Below are positions 26,600-38,297 of a stretch of DNA of 64,000 nt, piece by piece. Source of the DNA: Wuchereria bancrofti. Its lineage: Eukaryota; Nematoda; Chromadorea; Rhabditida; Onchocercidae. Within the stretch, counting starts at the first letter, position 1, and the number at the start of each line of letters is the position of its first letter. The stretch spans positions 4,675,521 through 4,739,520 of the forward strand of contig SSBO01000012.1 in NCBI GenBank assembly GCA_005281725.1, written 5' to 3'. The translations under genes and the position numbers were made by a program. The notes beneath the pieces are model-generated. The model saw only the letters and a program-made list of their open reading frames with translations, searched no databases and was not told the DNA's origin.

Positions 26600-27222
26600 T
26601 ATCGTGGATGATTTAAAAAATTATTATATTGGGAGAGGTTTACTGATTTGGGGGAGAATCGTTGGATGTAGATGTTAATATGTGGGTAGTACAAGAATAT
26701 GATAACTCCTTTATCAACAGAAGCAATAGTACAATAAATCTGATAGAGAAGAATTGAAGTACAAGTAGTGGAAATCCCTTTTTGTGGTCGTACTGCCTCT
26801 TGCTTGAACTCTCCTGGTTCTTGGTAAAAATACATCCACTCTGAACATGAGTGATCTCCTTATATAGTAAGCAAAGAAGTTGACCTGCCGAAAGAGTAAT
26901 TCGTCTAACAAAGAGCTATTGACCTGGTTTACAAGCAGATCTAATTACTAGTTGACAAGCCACAAAGGAAATCAGTTAAGCAAATGTTGTTAACCTCGTA
27001 GATTCAAGCATAATTTACATTTAGTGGCGACACAAAAATGAAGTCAACTAAATGAGGAGCTGATACCGTGTAAACAATATAGGAAAGATTTACAGACTAA
27101 ACATAAGATTGGAAACAAAGGAATAAACACTATTTGCAAAGATTTTATAGCACATCTTTCTTACTCATACTCTCGACTCTCATATAATATTTTAAAGTTT
27201 CGCGATATTAAAATCCGCGACA
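26600..27222 (-). mobile_element. Solo LTR, family B, with 5-bp target duplication GCAAG
   Basis: A 623-bp LTR in minus orientation. Its outer end at 27222 reads (minus strand) TGTCGCGGA, and the inner end reads TCCACGATA, a one-base decay of the inverted termini TGTCG(T/C)GGA...TCCACGACA seen in the sister copies. GCAAG occurs at 26595-26599 and again at 27223-27227, immediately outside the ends, so the unit inserted as a whole. A TATA-like tatata and a reverse-strand aataaag-like signal are inside. No internal retroelement sequence adjoins either end, hence solo LTR. It is nearly identical over its outer half to the copy at 48876. Confidence 0.88.
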
Positions 27223-27539
27223 GCAAGAGTTATTTCTGTAAATACTGCAATTTTCTCATCAGAAAGAAGTCTATCTAGTTAAATGTTGGCCTGATTCCTT
27301 ATTTTGGAGGTTAATGTATTAATTTCACTTCTCTTCCTCCTCTATTCCAATATTATTTCTCCTCTTCCTCTTTTCACATTCATAAGGAATTATGACTAGT
27401 GGACTAGTGGATTTTCGTTCAGCTTCCTTGAATAGCAAAAAGAGAAAAGTAAGGAGTAGCAAAAAGTATGGAGTTATGTAAGCCGAGTGATTTGCTATAA
27501 CATTAATCATCAAACAAAGAATTCATTGATTCTTATAGA

Positions 27540-27650
27540 TACTATCATCTGATATGAATATACATTCACATTTATATGTATATTTGTACTTATATATTTA
27601 TACTTACATTTGTATTTATATATTTATATTTGTATTTGTTCATTTAATTT
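27540..27650. repeat. Tandem TATATTTGTA-like low-complexity tract
   Basis: Imperfect units of tatatttatatttgta-type sequence, AT-only except for scattered G and C. No other content seen. Confidence 0.6.
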
Positions 27651-27745
27651 CTGATGTGAGTGGACAACAAAATGAGGGAAAAAATTTCTCTTAAAAATAG
27701 CTAGGTTGAGTGCTATTTTCAACACATTTTTCAGTTTGCAATGAA

Positions 27746-27793
27746 TTGAGTAGTTGAGTAGTGTTTAAATTGAGTAGCTGAGTAGTGTTTAAA
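27746..27793. repeat. Two-copy tandem repeat, 24-bp period
   Basis: ttgagtagttgagtagtgtt plus taaa is followed directly by a second copy with one change (agct for agtt). Each unit itself contains a doubled gagtag. Confidence 0.8.
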
Positions 27794-27913
27794 ACAATAC
27801 AATCGCTCAAAAATTTTTCCACAAAGCGGAAGTATGGGAATGTCCATTATATCACATTGTTTCTTTAATGAAATGAATTCACTGAGCAGGAGTGAAATGT
27901 TGTTAATGATAAG

Positions 27914-28492
27914 TATCGGAAAAACCGAATTATAATATGTAGAAATAAAATTGTATTAAATCCATAGAATTAAAGGTCGTCTTATCTCAACATTCCTGAC
28001 AAATGTTCCAATCTTATGTTCCAATCTCATTCAATATTCATCTTCCAAGCAGCTATGCATTGTTAAAGTTCATTAACGAAGAATACGCATTGAAATTTGT
28101 CTCCAGTTAGATTATTTGCAGTTATCAGCTTATTTAGTTGACCACTTTTGTTATTTGTCGGCTCCTTACTAAATGTAAATTATATTCGAATTTGACAAGG
28201 TTTACAGTTCGTTTAGCTAACCTCCTTTGCGGCTTGTCAGTTCATTATTCAGATCTGATTATTGACGAAGTTAACAACACTTTGTTTAGCTGACCACCAC
28301 TGTAAATGTTATGAGTTAATGTTTACTATATAAAGAGTTATATCCTTTTTGGACTACTGTTTTCTGTTATCCGCTGCTTCACGATAATCATTATCTCAAT
28401 AAAATAAAGATCGGTCCGAACTCTAGCCTTCGTTGCAAAGTGCTACCTAATCGGTTCTACGATCTATTCGAGTTAGACCCTATAACACAACA
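27914..28492 (+). mobile_element. 5' LTR of a BEL/Pao element, family A
   Basis: About 580 bp beginning tatcggaaaaaccgaattat, containing a tatataaaga TATA-like box near 28330 and aataaaataaa near 28400, and ending about acacaaca. Nine bases further on, tggtggccgagatgagg at 28501 has the position and TGG start expected of a tRNA primer-binding site. A diverged relative lies at 48061-48470. Exact ends are approximate because no target duplication was found. Confidence 0.7.
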
Positions 28493-31400
28493 AAATTATT
28501 TGGTGGCCGAGATGAGGTATGCATGAAACTTTGATAAAAGGGACCGAAATATCAAAGTGAAAGATCCGGAAACTTCTCGGTGGAGTAAAATGAATCTGAC
28601 CCAGCTTCACTGAATCGAACACTTCCACAAGAACTTAAATAATACGAAATCAAATTGCAGATCAAAAAAATGATCGGATGCATTGATTATTATGCTGGTA
28701 CTTTCGAAATAGTTATTCAGAACTGGTCAGATCTCATGCAGAACACGGCAGTCGCAAGATGAGGAAAGACAATGGTAGACGATTCACAAGATATCTTAAA
28801 TTTAATAGCTAATGCAAAAGAAGCCATAATTACTCTGGAAATATATAGCGAGGACTATGAAGTAATACTTCAACAATTATGTAAGGAAGAAACTGGAGAG
28901 TTAACATCAAATGGAAGAGTGACCACACTAATCACGCAACAATAAAGACCACCCAGAAATTGAATAAAAAGCTTTAGTACTATTTGACATTGGTTCACAA
29001 TCATCCTTTATGTGGAAGGATCAACAGCGAAAACTTGAAATTGTTAACAAAGTTTCGAAGTCAACCTTGGAATCCGAAATTATAACTGTTGAAACTTACG
29101 TGTTAGATTACCTAACAGAGAAACAGCAAGTAAATAAGTCGAACCATCACGATTTGCCACGTATGATATCTCAATGTCAGTAGAAAGGAGGATATTGGAA
29201 AAGGCTCGATATTCTTATTGGGACTGACTACTTTGATTTCATGTCGCCGAATCGAATTCACAATATGGTATCAGTATTCTACGTCCTCACAAAAGTCGGT
29301 CTTATAATGGCTAAAAATGGATACATCAACAAATCTCTTAATTATGATAAAGACCAAATCAAATTTGATATCACACCTGTTAGAACTAAATTGGTGAATG
29401 TTGCCGCGGATTTCAGTATCGCGAAACTTTAAAATATTATATGACAGTTGAGAATATGAGTAAAAAATATATTCTTTCGATTCTTTGTTTCCAGTCTTAT
29501 GTTTAACTTGTAAATCTTTTACACATTGTTTACACGGTATCAGCTCCTCATTTAGTTGATCTCTGTTATGAGGTTAACAACTTTTGCTTAACTGATGTCC
29601 TTTGCGGTTTGTCAACTAGTAAATAGATTTGCTTGTAAACCAGGTCAACAGCTCTTTGTTAGACCGATTACTCTTTCTGCAGGTCAACCTCATATTGTAA
29701 ATCATATACTTTGTTTATGCATAATGCTTGCTATATAAGGAGGTCAGCCTTGTTCAAGGGGGTATTGTGTGTTTTTACCAAGAACTAGTAGAGTTCACCT
29801 TCAATTCCTCTCTCTCAAGTTATTGTACTATTGATTCTGCTAATAAAGGAATTATTATTTTCCTCTGATACCCCACATATTTGCATTTACATCCAACGAA
29901 TCTCCCTGCGACCAACAATCTCTCCCAAAATAATAAATTAAATTACCAAATCTTCCACGTCAAATGTAAATAGTGTCAAATGTAAATACGAACCCAGAAA
30001 TAGATCAATTCTGGGAACTAGAAGAACTCATAGGCATTCAGGAATAACCTAATAATGATAATGATGGCGCTAAAGCATTTTAAAGGAACTATTACTAAAC
30101 AAAATGGACAATATCAAGTATCTGGGCCTTGGAAAGATTCAACGGTTAGCCTAATTGATAACTATGGTTTTTGTCTTGGAAGACTGAAAACATCAATTAA
30201 ACGACTTCAAACCGACAAACAAATACTTAATTAGCCAATGAAATAGTCCAAGAACAAACACAATCTAATATCATTGAAAAATTAACCTTAGGCATGAATC
30301 AGGTTACCGTTACATGCTACTTGCTCATTATGATGAGGCAAATCAACAACAGAATTAACCCATCTTAAAGGTATGAAAATTTGAAATGATGTTTTATACC
30401 CCGGTCTGATTGCACTCCACGACTTAGCAGGCGTACTGCTTCGATTCAAAATGATGGAAAGTGTGATAATAGCAGATACTGAAAAGACATCTTTATAACT
30501 GAAATTATTCCCACCAGAACGAAACTACATTGGATTCCTTTGATTGAAGGATATTTAAGGACAAGTTATCAAAGACAACATAGCATGCTGTTGCATCCAG
30601 AGAGTTCCATTTGGGGTGATATCATCTCCCTTTTTATTGTCTGCCACTCCCAGCTATCACCTAAAAACTCATGAAAGCGAAATTGCATTAGAAATCTGGA
30701 AAAATCTCTTCTTGACAAAGTTATATCACCAGATAAAGTAACCCAAGAAGCATTCAAAAATTATGAAGATATGAAATCTCTCTTCAAAGAAGTGTCAATG
30801 GAATTTCCTAAAGGAATTTCTTTCAAATGGCAATGGATTCAACAAATTTATTCCCAAGAAAGAACGAGCAGAAGCTGATTCCAGAAAATTCTTGATTCAA
30901 TTGGAATTCCAAAAAAGATATCATCCAGGTCATCTTAAAACCTTTAGAATGAAAGAGATCTAACAATCTCAATACGACCAATAGGATTCCTCGTTCCGAG
31001 TGTGATACATTCAAAATTTATGGAGAAAATAGCGCTTGGAATCATTCTATAATTAAAGAAGACAAAGAAACGTGGGAATCTCTGATAAATGAATGACCAG
31101 CAGACATAAAAGAGCTACCACAATTTTTGAGACACTGTTCACAGCAAACGCAAGTCCATGTCATCATAGATACATCGACTGTGGCTTATTCTGCACCCAT
31201 ATACACGCGTGATATTCAAGAAATTAATATGTCCTTGATATTTGCTAAATCCCGAATCGCATCAGTTAAAGGTATTGCTATACCCTGACTGGAATTATTA
31301 GCTATACTTATTGCAGTTTGAGCAACTCATTTTGTAACAAATCAGTTAGAACTCAAAAACGCGTCAGTAACTTTGCTTTATGGTGTGACTCTAAGTGTAC

Positions 31401-31560
31401 ACTACACTGAATCCAGAACCATTCTCGAGTACTATCGAAATTTGCACAGCATTGGCTTAATATACTATTAATTATAAAGACAAAGAGGTAATTTACCGAG
31501 AAACAAAATGGTACCAACTATAATTTCTGTTCTTTTGATTTACCACTTTATTTCTCCTGT
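28493..31560 (+). mobile_element. Degenerate BEL/Pao retrotransposon internal region (gag remnant, protease, RT, RNase H)
   Basis: Reading across frameshifts and stops, the order is that of a BEL/Pao polyprotein: scattered gag-like pieces at 28.55-28.95 kb; a retropepsin at 28977-29245 (VLFDIGSQSSF with the DIG active-site motif, later ILIGTDYFDF); after an interrupting LTR, the linker FWELEELIGI at about 30004; reverse transcriptase at about 30.06-30.96 kb (LHDLAGVLLRFKMM, VIIADTEK, QRVPFGVISSPFLLSATPSY); and RNase H at about 31.1-31.33 kb (VHVIIDTSTVAYSAPIY, FAKSRIASVKG, LELLAILIAV). Many stops show it is dead. The integrase and 3' LTR are missing here; the sequence fades out about 370 bp from the end of pps-1. 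Confidence 0.88.
29402..29962 (+). mobile_element. Solo LTR, family B, nested in BEL pol, target duplication AATGT
   Basis: A 561-bp LTR in plus orientation starting TGCCGCGGA and ending TCCACGTCA. AATGT is present at 29397-29401 and 29963-29967. It separates the BEL protease (left) from the FWELEELIGI linker and reverse transcriptase (right), so it landed inside an older element. Contains ctatataagg near 29732 and taataaagg near 29850 (TATA and polyadenylation signals of the LTR). It lacks about 40 bp of U3 that the two minus-strand copies carry. Confidence 0.88.
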
Positions 31561-31934
31561 TCCTATTTCTACAGATGATGATTGGTAAGAACGCTCAGTA
31601 AAGAAATTATTTTATCATACTAAATAAGAAAATCCTGAAAAAATTCTCTTCCTCTACACAGAGTTCCCACAAAAAAGTCACATAATCGAATATCTCTCGT
31701 CTATCAGTGCAAATATACTAGTGATAGTATATATATATATTGCAATATTAACGCAACACATCTGCATGGCCACCTCATTTTTCAAACTGGATGGTATTAA
31801 AGTAATAAAACAATTAATTAGTCAAAGATGCTTTCCAACATCCTGTAATGTGACAACATAAATGACCATTACCCAAGAAACACTATACATTATAACCTAT
31901 TAAACAAAAAATTTCCAATTATCGACAAGTAGTG

Positions 31935-34900
31935 TCAGTGATCACTTTCCACTTCCTTCGTTGTCAATTCCTGATAATAAGATGATAGAATCTGCAATAT
32001 CTAGAAATATTAAACAGGACAAAAAACGCAATAATATGAAAAACAAAAACATATCACAAACTATGATTACCTTCCAAGCCTTGGGAGCCATGAAACCCTC
32101 TGGTGGTTCAACACCATTACGAGCATATGACCGCATTTTCGTTCCACTTATAAACTTAAAATCATCACTTCGTGAAGGATCAAAAAATGCCATTTTGCCT
32201 TTCGTTTTATCGTACGCAGCTACGCGAAATGGTATTATGTCCAAATTCGGCAAACCGGGAGCCATGGATAATATCTTGAAAACTAATCAGTGAATTAAAT
32301 ATTTCTGATCCTCAAATATCGTTGCCTTAAAATATATCAATAGTGAATAAATCACTAGCAATCGAACGCAATAATTAAAGCTAACTTTCGAGCCATGTGT
32401 TGGATCATACAAGTAGTCGCCAGTTTCGGGGTGTTGTATGCCTGCAGGATCTCGTCCTACTATGTAAGTTGAAACACCTGCTGCTAATCGAGCCCTAGCA
32501 TGCCACTGTACCTGAAACTAATCAGTTTATTAAAACAAATATAGTACAATCAAAAAAGGAAAATAAAAATTTGTACCTCAGTCGGTCCAGCATATAACAT
32601 TGGGGAAGGAAAAATAGCAAGAATGGTCCATTGTGGATCTAAAACACCTTCTGATAAAATTGCATCATACTGCCTCATGCGTACATCTAGCGGTACATCG
32701 TCTTCCTAAAAATTAGAAATCGCAAAACATCGAATGACAGATTCCGTTTAATTTTATGCTAAAAAAATGAAAGCTGAGAAATCTGTATTTCTCTCAAAGA
32801 GATCAAAACTCTGCATTATAAAAAACACAAGAACAAACTTTTGTCCAACCGCCTAATGGATGAAGTAACAACATGGGATTTTTGTATTTTGTCAGCAGCT
32901 GTTCTCTTGTATTTTGCATAAGAAGCGCATGGCCATTATGAATAGGATTTCGTAATTGGAAAGCAAAAACCGCATCACAATTGGCTTTCGCGAAAACATT
33001 TCGAAGCTCTAACGGTGACATTCTATAGCAGTCCAAACCATCATTATACTGAATTCGTTTCAGCACCTAAATTTACTGGACGAAGGAATACAGAAATACA
33101 AACTTCCGTTTCGAAAACAAATTAATTTCTAGGAGGATGACAATTATTTCAAAGTTTCATTATCAGTGAACTTAAGTGAAGAACTATTGTAATGTTAAAG
33201 TTACAAACAGATGGAATCAAATGATGCATCAAAAAAAAAGTTGCCTGTACATCACCGCCAAGTAACCAATTCCCACTTTCCAAAATTTGTTTTATTGTAG
33301 GATGACGAGGATCGATAATACCAAACTGACGCGCAATTCGTTCCTCTTTCCTATGTTCAAATATTTCTCCATCTTTCACAACAGCAACCACGTCATTGTT
33401 ATACACAAGAGCAATTTCGCGACTGATAGAATGTCCTCGAAAAATTTCACATATCATGAAATTTTAATATGACACTGTTCTCGACAAAGTAGTCCAAATA
33501 TGATATAGGTCAAACTAAGCACAAAAATGCCAACCATCCATGAGCTTGACTTTTGTGTCGTCACCAATCGGTAATACGATTACTATCGACTGATTCAGTG
33601 GTTCATTAAGTGACCAAAGTGAATCTTCTTCAGTGTTTTCTGGAAGCGATACATCAGGGGTTAAGCATTTCTTTTTTAAATCCAAAAGGAGACCATGGTG
33701 CAAACACTGCAAGTACTGACGTTCACGCATGAAACCAGGCAAAGGAGATGCCCAGCCTTCGGCCAATACCTAAAAATACGAAACAGCACGTAGCACAGCA
33801 ATGCTACATATAAATTAGAATTGTTATCAACTAATATTATTAAAATATTCACGCAAAGATTAGAAGTTATAGAAAAATCTCTACTACTGAAGATAAAAGA
33901 ATGAAACCTGTAACCACTCCAGATCAATTTTCGTCAATTGCACTCTTGGAAAAGAGTTCATGCGGTCTAGTAATTTGTCTTTCGATTCCTCATCAATGTA
34001 TAACTCACGTATAGGAGGCCCAGAAATTTGCTGATAAGCTTCTACGGGCAAAACATTCTACAATGCAATGGGTGCTTTTTTTTAAATAAAAACATACCGG
34101 AGATTTCTGGCATAGCTATGTGAAGCAAATTCGTTTTATTGGTAAAAATGAAGTTACCAAGAAATTTCAGTTAAAATAGGAGCATGTGATTACCTTCTGG
34201 AATAAGAAATCCAGTACTTTCCTGACAGATTCGGCTTCAGATTCAACGCCCGACTCAAGTATAAGATCTGGTTTTTCTGGTGCTTCATAGACACTATCAA
34301 TCCCTGTGAATCCTTTCAGCTCTCCGGAACGTGCCTTCTTATACAAATCTACAGCATGATAAACTGTTCATTCATATTTATTTCTGTATAGATTTAACTC
34401 TAAAATAAATAAGAAGTTATATAAAACTTTAACTCCTGAGCACTGAGTCGAGGCAAAACTTACTTTTAGGATCGCGAAGTTCACAAATGCTCAGTGGCGT
34501 ATTCACATACACTTCAAAGAAGGTCAAATTATCCTGGAATGAAAACCCTTGTGAAAACTATAAATCATGTCTAATTTTCCAAATAATGCAATAGTATGAT
34601 TGTTAACCTGATTATGAATACATCTTGCATCATCTCGATCACATTTATATGGACTAATGAATGATGCCAGAACCACAGTGCCCATATCAGCGAATAATTT
34701 GGCAACTTCAGCAACACGACGGATATTTTCTCGTCTTTCTTCTTTGGAAAACCCGAGATTTTTACAAAGACCATGTCGGACATTATCACCATCTAAAGCG
34801 TAAGCAGGAATACCAAGCTGCAATCAAGTTGAAAGAGCAAACAAATAGTGTAAAACACTTCTTAAACTTGGAAAGATTGACAAAAAGCAAAAAATTAATT

Positions 34901-35114
34901 AAAGAACCTGTGTCAAAATTTTCTCCACTGCAAAAGCAACTGTTGTTTTGCCAGCTCCAGACAATCCCGTGAACCATATAGTACAACCTCGGAAACCGCT
35001 ATGACGTCCAAGAACTCGTGCACGTTCCTCTCGTCCTACTTTATGTTGTTGAAACGTTACGCTTGTAGCACCAATTCCATAGTCCTTAAACAATTCCGAT
35101 AAAAATTGAAGCAT
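31935..35114 (-). CDS. pps-1: Bifunctional 3'-phosphoadenosine 5'-phosphosulfate (PAPS) synthetase
   Basis: Makes PAPS, the universal sulfate donor, from ATP and sulfate in two steps: ATP sulfurylase (C-terminal domain) and APS kinase (N-terminal domain). Exons: 35114-34908, 34817-34608, 34533-34464, 34348-34194, 34057-33908, 33769-33535, 33435-33245, 33066-32839, 32705-32577, 32511-32386, 32274-32071, 31991-31935; 653 residues, matching C. elegans PPS-1 (652). APS kinase P-loop GLSGAGKT is at 50-57, with DGDNVRHGL and [12 protein letters not shown] following. The sulfurylase has [10 protein letters not shown] at about 443-452 and GRDPAG at about 544-549. The start at 35114 has an in-frame stop upstream and a ttctttag acceptor 11 bases before it, consistent with spliced-leader addition. 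The intron after exon 7 appears to use a GC donor. Cytosolic or nuclear in animals; feeds glycosaminoglycan and tyrosine sulfation. Confidence 0.97.
33067..33244 (-). other. Apparent GC-AG intron in pps-1
   Basis: Exon 7 ends ...GGDVQ with CAG followed by gcaact; exon 8 starts after ttttag-type acceptor (aatttag) with VLKRI. Family members read GGDxQV or GGDVAVV here, so the GC donor restores the expected length. The nearest GT donor (GAT|gtacag) would delete two residues. Confidence 0.7.
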
Positions 35115-35125
35115 ATATATAATAG

Positions 35126-35127
35126 CT
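35126..35127 (-). promoter_or_regulatory. Possible spliced-leader acceptor upstream of pps-1
   Basis: On the minus strand ttctttag ends 11 bases before the chosen ATG. The position fits trans-splicing; a cis-spliced non-coding exon is the alternative. Confidence 0.4.
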
Positions 35128-38100
35128 AAAGAAGAGGTTTAAATTGGAAACCCATAAAATAGATATGAAAGAGCATATTAACCGAGTCAAACCCAAGCGT
35201 GGTTTCAGAAAAAAAAAGTAAAACTTCTATAAAAACATCCTTACTCTCAACAAACTGACGGAGGGTTTTGTTTTGCAGCGCATATTTTTAGGAATGTAAG
35301 TAAAAAAAAAACCGTCAGCCGTGTTTGCATTTTTAAGTGTACCATCTCGGGAAAGGTCGAGCAGTGCGATCAATAATTATCAATGATTTGCAAGTTGCAC
35401 CAAATTCGCAGAACTCTCTTTATCATTAGTTATGGATTGTTCTGACTTTTATTCTGAGCCTCAATCAAATCATGCTTTATAGGCAAAAACGAAACCTATG
35501 GAGTTAGAAACAGCAATAATAGCATATCGGTAGTGTGTATGAGAAGGTGAGAAAATAAAAGTAGAACAATCCATAACAATAAGTGGTCGTCCTTTTCAAT
35601 TTAAAATCAAATGAGTAACTAAATATGCTCCACTAACACATATACAAAGAATTCCTGATCTCCAGTGCATTGTACTGGTATACTGAGATGAGAACATAAG
35701 TTGTACAAAATGACTCTTACAACAAATGAAAACAGCAACGGAATACTAACGTAGAATGGTGAGTCACAGACTGTTTCAGAGAGGAGAGTTAATATTTCAG
35801 TAACAGTAAGAACAACACGTTGGAAAGTCAAGGAATCTTCAACAACGAGTTATGTGCAGCAAGAAAGTTATGCGAGCAAGCTCAAACCTGCGGATCTAGA
35901 TATGGTCCAATGCGCATTTTGGTGCAGTTGAAATTGCTGAGAATATATTTGATTCTAAAAAACCAAATCAGTGTAAATGCCGTAAATAAACAGCAAGCAA
36001 ATCTACAGATATTCGCTGCGTGTGTCTGAGGAATATCAAATGACAGGCTGAGCGAAGTGCCTGAAGTGTTACCTCCAAATATCAAACCTGTTATCAAACA
36101 AAATGATACTTGCTGCAACACTAGTTAACTCTCTATATAAACATTCTTTTCTTTCTGCCAACCGGCAAAACAAGCCACTAAACATCGATATAAAAGTTCT
36201 TTTTAAAAGAAACAAACAAAGTCAAAATTATTCCTCATTCCTTGGTGTCAACTATTTTTCCATAATGTGATGCACAAAGACCTAATAAGAGAGCACATCA
36301 ATAACAAGTTTAAATTAATGTCCGACTACAGTACCACTCCCGATATTCTTTCGCCATAACTTACTTCGACGTAATTAGGATATACAAACTGACAGTAAAC
36401 TGAAAATTAAATCTACTTACTAATAGTGGTGAAGTAATTTTATCTACTACTTCCTCCTAACCAAAAAATAAAACAATAAAGTTCCGTCAAACGAATTATA
36501 CGAACAAAATATTCTGCGTGCTCATAAACTGCCGCATTTAACAACTACTCAATAGCGTCTGCCCAAGTCTCGACCCAACATTTACCATTAAATGAAGCTT
36601 AACAGATGTGACCCACTTATTCAAACGAATCACATCCATATCTAATAAAATTTTCTGCCATATCATAGCCTCGACTGAGAGTCTCTTTGTTTATTAGTAA
36701 ACTGCGAGATTTTTTAAACTAAAAGTGATTCCCTTTGTAGGTGCATCATACACATGAAGAACTATGCCCAACCAGACACTTGCTGAACAACGTTCATGGA
36801 GCAACAGAGTTTATGAGAGCATAAAACAACACTGGTTAACTTTTTTGCATTTACAATACAATACTAGCTATAAATTTACCACCGTTCATTTCACCGTTCA
36901 ACTGAGACAGAGGTTTCGCCCATAGTTTCACGACCTTGGTTCCGCAATAAGTGTGAAAAGGTGCAGTTCTGAAACAAGCTTCCTGTCAATTTTGAAATCA
37001 AACCTCGAAGTACTGTGTATTCATTCGATGGTCGTGATTTAGGATAAAGGCTACTCAAACTAGAAAGTTAATAATGAATTCTCTAACAAACGAAACTGAC
37101 TTTGAAATGTAGTTAAATCACCTGTAGTAAGAAAATCAAATCTAACACATCCATATTCACAGTATTTCAGTGAAAATAAAATCCGTACTCTATGTACAAT
37201 AAAGCGAAATAAATTCAAAGAATCTAAGAAAACAATTGATGTAAAAGCAGCGCAAGTTGAAATCCGATAGCGGTACCAGAAAGCGCTCCACCAACGTACA
37301 AACAGTTCACATTTCACCTCAGAGTTCAGTGCAGCAAGAACCTTGTGATAGTAAACACCTCCACCAAACATCATAACTTCACATATTTATTTATGCGAAC
37401 ATGTCTTATGAAAATATAAAATCACTTTTGCCGTTATTCAACGTAATGTCCTCCCGCAGAAAGTACATCGTGATGAATTATTTACAAGTGATGAGGCAGA
37501 AAAAGAATACTACTCCATGGTTGACGAAGAAAAGTAATAAAGAGAAAGCATTACAACATTAAGCAAAACAGCAATATAAAACTGGCGGAAAATGAAACTG
37601 GAATACTATTAGGTACAAAGATGATCACAGCGAGAAATGAAGCATCACTAAGCGACAAAGAAGAAAATATTCTTACCATTCAATATCCCTATTGGGCTAA
37701 GAATGAGAGGTTACACACATAAGAAAACGTACGTTCATATGTCCTGTTTATAAAGTTTTCAGAAAAGAACACCACCACTAGGCCTACAAAGTTGTTGCTA
37801 GAATAGAAATGAACCCTGATTATTCTATTTCATTGGATTCTGACAAAAAGTAAGAATTTTTTCTTTATGAAGTTGGAAAGAAGGCAATGAATCCTAAGTA
37901 CCAATTTTATTTAAGTCTGAAACAAAAAGTTCTAAAGCAAAAATGTAAAATGCGAGTTGCAATTCGCCAGATTACATATGTATGGAAAAAGAGCACGTGT
38001 AAAATAAAATTAAGAATTACAGATTTGAAAAAAGAAGACAAAAAAAGTAAAATGAATAAAATGTGCAAGAGTATTAAAGACAGACTCGAGAAATCCACTA

Positions 38101-38297
38101 ATCCAACATAATAGTCTGAAATCCTGACTAAGCATTCTTTACCAGTCTTCCCTTCAAAAGTGTATTAAACAAAAAAAAGGAATGCCAAACGATAAACTAC
38201 GTACACCACTTACACTGGTCGTTAAATTTGAAAATATTTTCACAACACAGAAAATTCTAAAGTGTTACACATAAACCTCGAGAGCTATAATCATCAG
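35128..38297. other. Intergenic stretch between the TTR-like gene and pps-1
   Basis: No exon chain recognised. The plus strand at about 37440-38110 carries lysine-rich open pieces in shifting frames (for example RDELFTSDEAEKEYYSMVDE near 37470), possibly an old coding relic. Otherwise AT-rich sequence only. Confidence 0.4.

Noticed and set aside
28493..31560. Possibility of an active retrotransposon
   Set aside because: Every pol domain has stops or frameshifts and integrase is missing.
34661..34972. 103-residue plus-strand ORF
   Set aside because: Antisense shadow of pps-1 exons 1 and 2.
37060..37374. 104-residue minus-strand ORF with Phe/Leu/Arg-rich sequence
   Set aside because: No domain, no splice partners, composition like random AT-rich DNA; could not be supported as a gene.
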